Source: JAUNSR01 sp036655355 (GTDB lineage: Bacteria; Bacteroidota; Bacteroidia; Bacteroidales; JAUNSR01). From it: 64,000 nucleotides of DNA. Position 1 is the first letter of the stretch. Each line of letters begins with the position of its first letter. This document shows, piece by piece, positions 46,500 to 56,900 of the stretch. The translations under genes were made by a program, and so were the position numbers. The notes under the pieces were generated by a model. The model worked only from the letters and a program-made list of their open reading frames with translations, did not search any database and was not told the DNA's origin. The stretch covers positions 197,492 through 261,491 of the forward strand of contig JAVVQG010000005.1 of assembly GCA_036655355.1 (NCBI GenBank), in the 5' to 3' direction.

Positions 46500-48548
46500 A
46501 TGAACCCGAATTCACGCGCTGCAGCACTGCTATTTCTTTCGCTTTTGCTTCCGGTTTCGGCTTTCGCCGACGAAGAAACCGCTTCGACCGACTCCCTGCG
46601 TTTGTACAACATACGCGAAGTGGTGGTGACAGCAACACGGATCCCGCAGGAATTAATTCAGATACCGCAACGGGTGGTCGTATTGCCCATGTTCCGCTAT
46701 CGCATGAACCCCGCGCTTTCGGTATACGATGTATTGAGTCAGGTTTCAGGAGTAACGCTGAACCGCAACCTTGCCGTTTTCTCTAAAAAGAGCGTGGTAT
46801 CGATTCGTGGAATGGGAAACGAACAGGGACGAACATTGATTCTCATTGACGGCGTTCCGGCCAACAAAGCCTCAACCGGAGGGGTAAACCTAAGTCGGAT
46901 CAATCCGCAGCAGATTGAAAGGAGCGAGATTGTGAAAGGTCCCGGCTCCTCTTTATACGGTGGTAGTGCGATGGGAGGTACGTTGAATCTAATCTCGCGC
47001 CGTTATGACTCCGCTTTAGAGGGTGAAGCGTTCACATTGTGGGGCGAAAGGGGTACTTTCGGTACGAATCTCGCGTTAGGGGGAAGTGGGAAGCGGGTAT
47101 ATTATTCTGTTAACGGATACTACCTCCGAAGTAACGGATACAACTCCACACCGAAAACGGAACGTGATGAAACCACCATCGCCTCTTCGCTGGATTTATA
47201 CAATATCGAAGGGAAAATGGGGATTTACCTGACCCCGGATCACACCCTTGAAGGTACCGCTTCCTATTACGACGGAATACGCGGAAACGGGACTCGGTTT
47301 TTCTTTACCGAGCCCTCGAAAGGGCAAAAAGATCTCAAAAACGAGGTGAAGGAGCAAAACTACCGAATCCGTTATCAAGGGAAAAAAGAGGATAAGGTGT
47401 GGCATGTGTCGGGATTCTACAATCAGTCCGATTATACCGAAGGGAGAGCCAAGAAGAGTACGCTTTATCAGGTTAAATCAGTGAGTCGCGATTGGGGAAG
47501 CTGGGCGAACCTGCATTTCGAACCGGGCGATCGGAACCTGATGGCAATGGGCATAGAGGTAAAAGGGGGAGCTGTAAACGGTTGCGACCATTATCAACAG
47601 ACGAACGAACGGCTGATTAACCGTGCGAAGAGTTTCTTAACGGGATGTTGGCTGGAAGATGAGATTCGACTCGAACGGGTGAAGATCATTCCTTCTTTGC
47701 GCTTCGATCTGGCACACGTTTATGACGGGGGCTTCTTTGTAGAGAATCCCGCCTCACAGACAGAGGTGTACGCACCTTACGCAAAAGCATTGAAGTCGGA
47801 ATGGTGGGTAGCAATCAGTCCCAAACTATCCCTGCAATATCTTTTCAATACCGATAACAGGCTCTTTCTCAATTCGGGACTCGGATTCCGCGCTCCTACA
47901 CTGGAAGATATGACGCGAATGGGACCAGTTAACGGGGGGGTGATCACACCGAATCCGGATCTTAAACCGGAACATATCTTTACGACTGAGCTGGGAGGCG
48001 ACCTTCATCTATGGAACTTCCTGACGCTTACTTCGTCTGTTTATTACACCTATGGAACGGACTTCATCTATACGCACAATACCGGTGAAACCTTACTGAT
48101 GGGGAAAAAAGAGCAACCGCTCTTACAGAAACGGAATGCGGGGAAAGTAGATTTGTGGGGAATCGAGGGGGATGCTTATTTCAATATTTCCGATCAATTG
48201 AATTTATATGCCAACTATACACGTACGATTGCGAAGATGCGCAACGAATACAAAGGGAAGCGTCTTCCTTATGTTCCTGAAAACAAATATTCGGCAGGTG
48301 GGAACTGGCTCAATAGGATTATCTCGGTAAATGTAGCTTATGTCCAGTATGGACGACAATTTCTGGATGATAAAAATACGTTACAGATGGCTGCTTACGG
48401 CACCCTCGACGTCAAATTATGGCATCTTTTCGCCAATAAAGTCAATGTGAGTCTGAATGCCAACAACCTCTTCAACAGGCAGGTAATTGAAAACGGCTCA
48501 TTATCACCCGGCCGATTGATATACGGCCAGGTGAAAATCAGCTTTTAA
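46500..48548 (+). CDS. TonB-dependent outer-membrane receptor (siderophore/vitamin-type)
   Basis: Start taken at 46500, giving a signal peptide (MNPNSRAAALLFLSLLLPVSAFA); the upstream ATG at 46425 precedes a non-signal stretch and overlaps the palindrome. The 682-aa product has a TonB box region (REVVVTATRIPQ), plug domain with SIRGMGNEQGRTLILIDGVP and GPGSSLYGGSAMGGTLNLIS, and a 22-strand barrel ending RLIYGQVKISF. It is of the CirA/BtuB type, not SusC. The ligand cannot be read from sequence. Its position opposite the nar operon suggests a metal or heme needed for nitrate respiration, which is an inference. Confidence 0.9.
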   Translation: MNPNSRAAALLFLSLLLPVSAFADEETASTDSLRLYNIREVVVTATRIPQELIQIPQRVVVLPMFRYRMNPALSVYDVLSQVSGVTLNRNLAVFSKKSVVSIRGMGNEQGRTLILIDGVPANKASTGGVNLSRINPQQIERSEIVKGPGSSLYGGSAMGGTLNLISRRYDSALEGEAFTLWGERGTFGTNLALGGSGKRVYYSVNGYYLRSNGYNSTPKTERDETTIASSLDLYNIEGKMGIYLTPDHTLEGTASYYDGIRGNGTRFFFTEPSKGQKDLKNEVKEQNYRIRYQGKKEDKVWHVSGFYNQSDYTEGRAKKSTLYQVKSVSRDWGSWANLHFEPGDRNLMAMGIEVKGGAVNGCDHYQQTNERLINRAKSFLTGCWLEDEIRLERVKIIPSLRFDLAHVYDGGFFVENPASQTEVYAPYAKALKSEWWVAISPKLSLQYLFNTDNRLFLNSGLGFRAPTLEDMTRMGPVNGGVITPNPDLKPEHIFTTELGGDLHLWNFLTLTSSVYYTYGTDFIYTHNTGETLLMGKKEQPLLQKRNAGKVDLWGIEGDAYFNISDQLNLYANYTRTIAKMRNEYKGKRLPYVPENKYSAGGNWLNRIISVNVAYVQYGRQFLDDKNTLQMAAYGTLDVKLWHLFANKVNVSLNANNLFNRQVIENGSLSPGRLIYGQVKISF

Positions 48549-48556
48549 TGAGGGAA

Positions 48557-48616
48557 GGAACGCTCGAGAATGTTCCGCTAATCTTATGAATTAGTTGCTA
48601 ATCTCATGAATTAGCC
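48557..48616. repeat. Three 20-bp palindromic units between the TonB receptor and sulfatase genes
   Basis: Three contiguous 20-bp units start at 48557, 48577 and 48597. Units 2 and 3 are near-identical (GCTAATCTTATGAATTAG and GCTAATCTCATGAATTAG cores) with arms CTAAT/ATTAG. Unit 1 has different arms (GGAAC/GTTCC) around a similar centre. The last unit contains the stop codon of the convergent sulfatase. The stems could act as a terminator for both genes. Confidence 0.7.
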
Positions 48617-50187
48617 GTACTTCTCTTCGTTTCAAATGTCGTAACAGGCGTATGCTGTTCTTTCATGATTTTCTGCAGACGTTTTACCACCTTACCGTAT
48701 TTCGGATCATTGATGAGGTTATTGTCTTCGTGAAGATCGGTTTTGAGGTTATACAGTTCATATCCCATTTCACTCTTTTCACCTTTCGATTTAGGAGGTT
48801 GTCTTTTATAGATCAGTTTCCAGTCACCTTGACGAACAGCATATTTACCCATGAACTCCCAATACAGGAACTCGTGTTCTTTCTGCTTTTTCTTTCCTGT
48901 CAGCGTTGGCAGGAAGGAGATACCATCCGTCTGAGGAACGTAATCGCTGATTTTTCCACCTGCTATTTCGGTAAAGGTAGGCATTAGGTCCCAGAATGCA
49001 CAAATGTGATCGCTTACTGAATTTTCCTTTACCACACCGGGCCACTGCACGATAAACGGAACACGGAAACCGCCTTCGTACACATCTCGTTTTACGCCGC
49101 GCAATTTACCGTCGCGTCCGAAATATTTTGGATCGGCTCCGCCCTCTTCGTGCGGTCCGTTATCGCTCGTAAAGATAATCACCGTATTATCATACAGACC
49201 TTTCTCTTTTAACAAATCCATGATTTCACCAACATATACGTCAAGTCGTGTAATCATGGCCGCGAATTGCGCATGGCGATTCAAGGTTGGATTGTAACGA
49301 GAACCGGCAACCCCACCGGTACGAGTACCATTCGTGTAGGCATTCTTGCCGTCGGAACCGGGATAATTCGAGTCGTCGGAGAATTTCTGAACGTAATATT
49401 GAAGAATCGAGTCGTTTGGTTGGTAAAGCTCCGCATGTGGCAGCGTATAGGTCAGCAAAGCATAAAACGGATCGTCTGCTTTCTGGTCACGGATAAAATC
49501 CATCGCAGCCTGATGAATCATATCCCCCGTATATTGGGTTCTTTTCTCATACCCTTCGCCATACATCGGGTATTGGGTATTATCAGTCAGCTCCATACGA
49601 ATCACCTCTTTATCTCCGGCCTTTTTACTGTATCGGTTCATAAAGTTCGGGTAATAAAGGTGTGCCTGATATTGACAGATGTAGCCGTAGAATTCATCGA
49701 TACCGCGTAAATCGGGTGTAGAAACCGAACCTTCATAACCTCCGGCCCATTTCCCGAACTGCCCTGTACGGTAACCGTTTTGTTTCATGATTTCCGGAAT
49801 CACGGGACGAGACGGATCAAGCGGTTCCTGTCCGGCAATCGCATAATCCGTACAGATTCCATATTGCACCTGTCCGCTCCAATACTCTTTATTATCGCGG
49901 ATGTGGGTATGCCCGGTATGTTGTCCGGTCATCATCGTCGCTCGGGAAGGAGCACTCACGGGACTACCTGCGTATGCCTGCGTGAAAAGCATTCCGTTGG
50001 ACGCCATCTTGTCCAAATTAGGCGTATTGATGTATTTCTGTCCGTAACATGCTAAATCGCCATATCCCATATCATCACACAGGATGAAAACGATATTTGG
50101 TTTTTCTGCTTTCTGCGCAACAGCCGAAGAAGGCATCAGAGCCGGTAAAAGGGAGGCTGAAAGCCATAGATAATGTGAATAATTCAT
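48604..50187 (-). CDS. S1-family sulfatase, serine type (locus 4, second enzyme)
   Basis: A 527-aa exported sulfatase (signal peptide to about residue 25). Metal-binding PNIVFILCDDMGYGD is followed by the active-site S78-A-P-S-R in VSAPSRATMMTGQHTGH, then GKWAGG and IFTSDNGPHEEGG. It is of the arylsulfatase-A-like group. S78 must become formylglycine via anSME. The last residues and stop are encoded by a 20-bp repeat unit. It is the last gene of the sigma-controlled locus, 102 bp after the other sulfatase. It acts in the periplasm or at the surface; the substrate is unknown. Confidence 0.92.
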   Translation of the reverse strand: MNYSHYLWLSASLLPALMPSSAVAQKAEKPNIVFILCDDMGYGDLACYGQKYINTPNLDKMASNGMLFTQAYAGSPVSAPSRATMMTGQHTGHTHIRDNKEYWSGQVQYGICTDYAIAGQEPLDPSRPVIPEIMKQNGYRTGQFGKWAGGYEGSVSTPDLRGIDEFYGYICQYQAHLYYPNFMNRYSKKAGDKEVIRMELTDNTQYPMYGEGYEKRTQYTGDMIHQAAMDFIRDQKADDPFYALLTYTLPHAELYQPNDSILQYYVQKFSDDSNYPGSDGKNAYTNGTRTGGVAGSRYNPTLNRHAQFAAMITRLDVYVGEIMDLLKEKGLYDNTVIIFTSDNGPHEEGGADPKYFGRDGKLRGVKRDVYEGGFRVPFIVQWPGVVKENSVSDHICAFWDLMPTFTEIAGGKISDYVPQTDGISFLPTLTGKKKQKEHEFLYWEFMGKYAVRQGDWKLIYKRQPPKSKGEKSEMGYELYNLKTDLHEDNNLINDPKYGKVVKRLQKIMKEQHTPVTTFETKRSTANS

Positions 50188-50289
50188 CTCTTTGGTACTT
50201 ATGGTGTTTTATTGATAGGTTCGAATCCTTTTTCTGCAGTAAAAGAACTTCTTTTTCCTGAAATATTAAACAAATTGAACCGTCAATTT

Positions 50290-51831
50290 TTATCCCACAC
50301 GGTTCACACCGTTCTCTAAATCCCCTTTACACTCTTTGAGAAGCAAAGCTTTCAGTTGTTCCGCTTTCTTTTGGTTCTGCTCTAAGACATTGGTCGTTTC
50401 GCGCGGATCCTTTTTCAGGTTATACAACTCAAAAACCTTCTCCTTTCGATAATAACGTAATTTCCATCCATCGTTCATCACGATGGCCGGACCCAGGTTG
50501 GAACCGAAAACCACATAGCGGTCTGTCGGCAACTTTTTTCCTTTCTGTAGAACCGACAAAATAGATTGACCGTCTTTCTTCGTTTCCAGTTCTACATCCA
50601 ACAGATCGGCCATGGTCGGAAGCAAATCGTAACTTGAAATCACCTGGTCGGTTTGTTTGGATTTCAGGTTGTTTTTCCAATAAAAGGCAAACGGAATGCA
50701 CACTCCACCTTCCAGGTTACTGCGTTTAAGTCCCGCCATGCCTGCATTTCCATTAAATACATCGCCAGCAGGTTCGCTGTAATATTTATCGGTATAATCG
50801 TCAAAATAAGATCCCTTCAACAGGTTCTTGTATGGCTTTTCACATCTTCCTTTCTGTGAATAATAGATTTCATGACCATTATCGGAAGCAAAAACAATCA
50901 TCGTATTTTCCTCCAAACCAAGCGCTTTCAATTCGGCCATGATGATACCCACATGATTGTCGAGCATTTTCACCATTGAAGCATACTCTTTTTCAATAGG
51001 AGTCAGCGATTCATTCCTTGCGATTTCAGGATCCACTTCGGGAATCGCTACCGGACCGTGCGGCAATTGCGTAGGATGATACAAGAAGAAAGGCTCATCC
51101 TTATGAGAGCGGATGAATTGAAGGATCTTTCCTAGAAAAAGGTCTTGCGAATACACTTTCTTTCCCGTCATATTCCATCGCTCGGCATAACTTTGTGGTG
51201 TTTCGTTCTCTATACTTTTTCCACAATCTTTGCGGGTATTCCCCTCGATACGAACGATTGAATCGTTCTCAAACAGATAGGGAGGATAATAACCGTGACA
51301 ACGAACGTGATCCAGGTATCCGTAAAAATAATCCCATCCGTGTGCTTTCATTTGGTTTCGGGAGGCCGTAAATCCCCATTCGAGTTTTCCGACTTGTGCC
51401 GTTTTATATCCCGCCTCTTGGAATACACGTGCCAGATAGAGGTCGTTGGAAGGTAATAACAGGTCGTTGGCATCAATTTTTTTCTCGGTAGCAGCAATCG
51501 CATCCTCTTCTGAGAGATTCACAAACTGGGCACCGGGATTGATATTCCATTTGTCTCGTTGACAATCGTGATAGCCGGTAAGCATAGAGGCTCTGGCCGG
51601 CGCCGAAAGCATACATCCATAGGCATGCGTAAAAGAGGTGCCCTGCTTAAACAGTTTGTCAATGTTTGGAGTGGTGAAATGCTTCTGTCCGTAAACAGAT
51701 AGCATGCCTTTGCCTAGATCATCGGCATAAATAAAAATCACATTCGGTTTCGTTTTGTCACGAAGCGTTTTTGCATGGCACACCCCGCTAATCGCAGAAA
51801 GAGCAGAGAGGGATAAAATCAGTTTATTCAT
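50290..51831 (-). CDS. S1-family sulfatase, serine type (locus 4, first enzyme)
   Basis: A 513-aa exported sulfatase (signal peptide MNKLILSLSALSAISGVCHA). Motifs are PNVIFIYADDLGKGMLS, active-site S76-A-P-A-R in MLSAPARASMLTGYHD, GKLEWGF in place of the usual GKWHLG, and VFASDNGHE. The altered GKLEWG, where the common motif has a histidine after the tryptophan, marks a subfamily different from its two relatives here. It needs formylglycine formation at S76. It lies 157 bp after susD, beyond a terminator-like hairpin. The sulfate linkage it attacks cannot be inferred from sequence alone. Confidence 0.9.
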   Translation of the reverse strand: MNKLILSLSALSAISGVCHAKTLRDKTKPNVIFIYADDLGKGMLSVYGQKHFTTPNIDKLFKQGTSFTHAYGCMLSAPARASMLTGYHDCQRDKWNINPGAQFVNLSEEDAIAATEKKIDANDLLLPSNDLYLARVFQEAGYKTAQVGKLEWGFTASRNQMKAHGWDYFYGYLDHVRCHGYYPPYLFENDSIVRIEGNTRKDCGKSIENETPQSYAERWNMTGKKVYSQDLFLGKILQFIRSHKDEPFFLYHPTQLPHGPVAIPEVDPEIARNESLTPIEKEYASMVKMLDNHVGIIMAELKALGLEENTMIVFASDNGHEIYYSQKGRCEKPYKNLLKGSYFDDYTDKYYSEPAGDVFNGNAGMAGLKRSNLEGGVCIPFAFYWKNNLKSKQTDQVISSYDLLPTMADLLDVELETKKDGQSILSVLQKGKKLPTDRYVVFGSNLGPAIVMNDGWKLRYYRKEKVFELYNLKKDPRETTNVLEQNQKKAEQLKALLLKECKGDLENGVNRVG

Positions 51832-51921
51832 CGTTTACATTTGGTTGCCGGCGATATCAGAGGTTATCGCATATTTATATTGGTCATTTCGTACCGTAAG
51901 ATACGTAAGAAAAACGTAAAA

Positions 51922-51947
51922 ATCCGGGAAACGAAAGTCTCCCGGAT
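51922..51947 (-). terminator. Intra-locus terminator-like hairpin between susD and the sulfatase genes
   Basis: ATCCGGGA and TCCCGGAT form an 8-bp GC-rich stem with a 10-base loop. On the minus strand it is followed by TTTTTACG, 41 bases after the susD stop. It would lower transcription into the two downstream sulfatases. Confidence 0.8.
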
Positions 51948-51988
51948 CATTCTACTTATTATCAACACATTACCACCGAATCACGGGT

Positions 51989-53908
51989 TTAATCCCATCC
52001 CGGATTCTGTACTAAATTTTCGTTTAGAATCAACTGTGTTTTAGGAAGCGGATTTAAATAGTAATAATCCTGCCATCCTTTATTTTGACGAACAAAGTCA
52101 CCCACACACACCACACGCCCCACATCCTGCGGGAATACATAGGCATCAGGATTTACATCTTCCGGTTTTACAAAGATAGAGGCACTTCCAAAATACTGGT
52201 TTACTTCATCTGCTGCGACACGTACGCCCAAAGGTCGTTGATTCATATAATATTCAGCTCGTTTCCAACGGCGAATATCGTAGAATCCAAATCCTTCACC
52301 CAACAATTCAACCTGACGTTCACGACGGATTTCCCAAGCAACGGGAGCAACCTGCGGATCACGATCCGGGTCGAACGAAGCATTGATCTCGGACAGATTC
52401 ATCGGTGCTACATTTGCACGTGCACGCAGTTTATTTATGGTTTGGTCAGCAATGTCCTGATTAAAACGGCCCAATTCATAAGTTACTTCGGCATAGTTCA
52501 ACATGATCTCTTCAATGTGGAAAACCGGGAAGTCAGTAACTGCGAAACGACCGCCTGCCTGAATAGCAGCTTCATTATAGGTATTATAGGTCATATAGAA
52601 ATAATACCCTCCATAATTACGCATCGGACCCCATGAGTTCGAAGATGTTTGAATCATCGGTACGCGAGATAAAAACTGCGGCTGCCAAGTATGCAACGGA
52701 AATTGATGATTAGCATCGTTGATTTTATTCATATAATCGATAAAATAGCGATCTTTCTCATTCATTCCTTCCGTCCACCAGGAGTTACGGTTCGTCTCGG
52801 TTACGGCCACACCGTTCCCTTTATTGGTTTTATAGGGAGGAACGCATCTCCAATACAAACGATGGTCGCGATTCATGAATTCATCATTCACTGAAGCATC
52901 GGCTCCGTTTCCTTGGTAAAGTTCACTCGTAGCGATCGGTTTACCATCCTGACACAAATAACGTCCTACCGTACGGGCATGAAGACCGAATTTCTGCGAT
53001 CCTCCTCGTTCATGACGGGGAACGGTCGACATGATCTGATCTGCAGCCATCTCTTTATATAGGATAATGCCCGGAAGGGTGGCCAGATTATCCGAAGACC
53101 AAAGATCTACGTAGTTTTTCGCAATCGCAGGATAACGCTCAATCAACAATTTAGAAACACGTTCACACTCATTCAGATACGTTTCAGCCTCATCCATGCC
53201 GTGATATTTACGCCATGTTCCTTCGAAAAGAGTAAAACGCGATAATACCGCACGGACGCAATCCCGATTGATTGTATTGCTGTTTTTCCCTTCTCCGTCC
53301 ACTTTTATATGCTCTTCCGCATATTGAAGATCTCGCAAAATATTAGCCGCCACCTCTTTTCGCGGAGTTCTAGGACCGTAAAGAATATCACGGTCTGTGT
53401 CTGAAACCACATTCTCAAGCCAAGGCACGTCGCCGTATCGCGCCAACAGCTCATAATAACGATAAGCTCGGAAGAAAAGTCCCACCGCACGCCAATGCTC
53501 TTTCTCAATCTCCGTCATCTGTGAACCATCAATATTACGAAGCATAATATTAACACGACGAATATAACTGAAGTTCCAAGTATTGTCGGTATTCATGGTT
53601 GAGGAGATGTTGTTCCATTGCCACACATTATTCTGAATATTCGTCCCGTTACTGCTGTACAGGTAATTGGCATTCACATCGCCATATGCCGAAGTGATGG
53701 CATCTGCACCCGGATCCACGAACTGACGCATACCTCCGTCTGAAAATATGTTATACAATCCCCAAGCATACGTTTTAAAGTTATTATACGAAACGAACGC
53801 AGTCTCTTCGGTAAGAGAAGTTTTGGGAACATAATCCAGAAAACTGTCATTACATGACGCGAATGACAATGTAAAAAGCGATAATATATAAATGAATTTC
53901 TTCTTCAT
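51989..53908 (-). CDS. SusD/RagB-type surface glycan-binding lipoprotein (locus 4)
   Basis: A 639-aa lipoprotein (signal MKKKFIYILSLFTLSFASC) with SusD features AVGLFFRAYRYYELLARYGDVPW, HIEEIMLNYAEVTYELGRF and WEIRRERQVELLGEGFGFYDIRRW, ending NLVQNPGWD. It starts four bases after the susC stop, so the two are tightly coupled. It should bind the sulfated ligand imported by the STN-SusC. It resembles the locus 3 SusD in its N-terminal and C-terminal motifs more than those of loci 1 and 2. Confidence 0.94.
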   Translation of the reverse strand: MKKKFIYILSLFTLSFASCNDSFLDYVPKTSLTEETAFVSYNNFKTYAWGLYNIFSDGGMRQFVDPGADAITSAYGDVNANYLYSSNGTNIQNNVWQWNNISSTMNTDNTWNFSYIRRVNIMLRNIDGSQMTEIEKEHWRAVGLFFRAYRYYELLARYGDVPWLENVVSDTDRDILYGPRTPRKEVAANILRDLQYAEEHIKVDGEGKNSNTINRDCVRAVLSRFTLFEGTWRKYHGMDEAETYLNECERVSKLLIERYPAIAKNYVDLWSSDNLATLPGIILYKEMAADQIMSTVPRHERGGSQKFGLHARTVGRYLCQDGKPIATSELYQGNGADASVNDEFMNRDHRLYWRCVPPYKTNKGNGVAVTETNRNSWWTEGMNEKDRYFIDYMNKINDANHQFPLHTWQPQFLSRVPMIQTSSNSWGPMRNYGGYYFYMTYNTYNEAAIQAGGRFAVTDFPVFHIEEIMLNYAEVTYELGRFNQDIADQTINKLRARANVAPMNLSEINASFDPDRDPQVAPVAWEIRRERQVELLGEGFGFYDIRRWKRAEYYMNQRPLGVRVAADEVNQYFGSASIFVKPEDVNPDAYVFPQDVGRVVCVGDFVRQNKGWQDYYYLNPLPKTQLILNENLVQNPGWD

Positions 53909-53912
53909 TGCA

Positions 53913-56900
53913 TTATAGATTTAAGTTGATGCCGAAAGAGATCGTTCTTGAGAAAGGGTACCCCCAACCCAATGTTTCAGGATCTACCCCCGATGGCAAA
54001 TGATCGAATGTAAATAAGTTCTCGCCACTCACGAAACACTTCAAGTTTGAGAGCTGAAGCGGACGAATCAACCGTTGCGGGAACGAATAGCTTAAGGTGA
54101 TATTCTTAACGCGTAGGTAAGAAGCATCGCTTAGGAATTTATCCGAAACACGCTGATTGGCTCCCTGCGAGCTTCCCGCATTCTCATAAATGCGCCCATA
54201 CCATGCATTCTCCGAATTCTCTTCCGTCCAGATTTTGCCTACCTGATCCTTATACACGGTACCGTATTGACCGGACATTGGGAAGATTAGGTTTCCGCCA
54301 ATCCAAGCGTCGCGTTTGCCTACCCCCTGAAGTAAGAACGATAATCCGAATCCTTTGTATTCGGCAAATCCGTTGATACCGTATTGATAGCGAGCTCGGT
54401 TATTACCGATCACTTTGCGGTCTCCCGGATTCGTCGCAGTATCGTCTCCCGTATTGATTACGTTCGTACTAGACTCATCATCGCGAAGATTCTTGAATTT
54501 AATGTCTCCCACATGGGAAGTGACGCCGTTGATTCGAACCACACCCTCTTTGAGGGCTCCCGTTTCATCAAAATCATCGGCCGTATAGAAACCGTCCGTT
54601 ACATATCCCCAGATCTCTCCGATCTGCTGCCCTTCATAATAAGAGGCGGAAAGCAATTTTGTTTCATTCTTGTATTTCGTAATAACGGATTTTGAATCAT
54701 ACACGTTAAATCCAACGCCATAACTCAAAGCTCCGATCCGATCTTTCCAGTTCACCGCCAACTCCCAACCGTTGGTTTTCATATCTGCGGCATTTTGCAT
54801 AGGCGCGGTTGCCCCCCCCACTGAAGGAAGCTCTTCGCCCGGCCCTAACATGCCGGTCGTGTTGCGACGATAAATATCGAACGAACCGGTCAGTTGATTA
54901 TTTACGAATCCGAAGTCAAAGCCCCCATTGATACTTTCCACTTCTTCCCAAGTGTAGTTTGCGCGAACCATCCCCGGTGCATTCACTGTTTTAGGAACCA
55001 GTCCGTCAAAAATCCATCCGGCGTCCACTACTCCCATGGTAGCAAGGAAACCATAATTATTGATATTCTGGTTACCCAACGTACCGTAAGAACCCCTTAG
55101 CTTAAAGGATGAAAGTACGGGTGTGATGCTTTGCATAAACGACTCATTGGTGATGGTCCATCCTCCCGATACGGAAGGGAAGAAACCGGCACGGTAGTTT
55201 TTCGGGAACTTCGAGGATAAATCATAACGTCCGTTGAATTCCAAGAAATAGGTGGATTTATAATTGTATCCGGCACGGAAGAAGCCGCTTCGAAGCGCAT
55301 ATTCTCCGTAACTGTCTCTCGTTTCCGGAGGCGTTACACCATCGGTACCGCTCAAAGAAGGCAGCTCATTACTGATCATATTGAATGCCTGCGAGAACAG
55401 ATAGCGATAATCGTTATATTCTTGGTTATATCCGGCAATGGCTGAAACGTTATGTTTGTCAACGAAAGTCTTGTTATAAGAGAGAAACGCATTAATCGTA
55501 GTATACTTCGTTGTTTCGCGCGAAGTTGAGAACGGTGTGGTAGAGGTAGACGGTTTTATACTCTCCGCCAATCCCTGGTGCACCTTAAACGAGTTCGCAT
55601 ACGCTTCATAATCCGCTTCGCTTCGCTGGAAGGAATATTCCAAAACTGCGTCTAACCCTTCAATCGGGTTCACTACGGTGCGTGACAAGATGCGGGTATC
55701 GTCCGTCACGGTTTTGGAAGCATTGGTCAGCTGAATCACATTTTTCGGAGTCATCACCGGATACTCGTCGCCATCCGTACCGTAAGGCAACGATCCTACC
55801 GGATGATATGAAGGGAGGATCGTGCTCCAGAATCCCAACTCGCTTTTTCCGTCGAGAACCGGATAACGTTTCTTTCCGCTATTGTATTTAATATCGAGCG
55901 AGGTGGATAGCCACGATGTGATCTTCCCATTAACGTAAGAGGATACATTGGTACGTGAATAGGAGTCTTTGTTGGTCACCATCACACCATCTTCATCGGT
56001 ATATCCGAAAGACAAACGGTAATTGATCGTTTCACTTCCCCCTTGTGCCGAGATGTTATGATTCTGTTTAAAGGCCGGTTCAAACATCTCGCCCATGATA
56101 CCGGTTTCTCTCAAGAAATATTTCGTGCCCTTTACTTCCGTCCAGCCCTTTTCATAGAGACTCGGATTAGCGACATATTCATCCAACAACCCCATATACG
56201 TATCGATGTTCTGACCGGACCAGATGGAGGAGTACCCACCCTCCTTCAATGTTCGGATCATATCCGAAGGAGAAGCGAGCTCCGGCAAGTTCGTTACTTT
56301 GGAAAATGCGAAATTGTTGTTATAGCTGACAGATAGTTTTTCTTTGTTTGTACCTTTCTTTGTGGTGATCAGCACGACGCCGAATGACGCACGCGCTCCG
56401 TAGATAGCTGCTGCGGAAGCATCCTTAAGCACCGATACACTCTCGATATCCGCCGGATTGAGCAAACTCAACGAATTAAACACCACATTATCCACCAATA
56501 TCAGCGGAGAACCGCCGTTAATGGATTCTAGTCCGCGAATGTTCCACGAGTTTCCACCTCCCGGTACAGGTGAAGAGGAAGCCGTAAAGCCCGGAATAGA
56601 GCCTTGAAGTACCGAACCGAGGCTCGTTACGGGACGATCGCCTAACACTTCGTCCATTTTCACGGCCGATACCGCTCCGGTCAGATTCACTTTTTTCTGG
56701 GTACCGAAGCCGACCACGACTACATCCTCCAACAGTTGGGTATCCTCTTTCAGAACGATGTGAAGCGATGTTTTATCCCCCACTTTAATCTCCTGATCTC
56801 CGTAACCGATATATGAAATAACCAATACACTCTGATCGGTTACCGGCAGCGAGAACTGTCCGTTTTCATTCGTGATATTTCCGGTTGGAGATCCTTTAAC

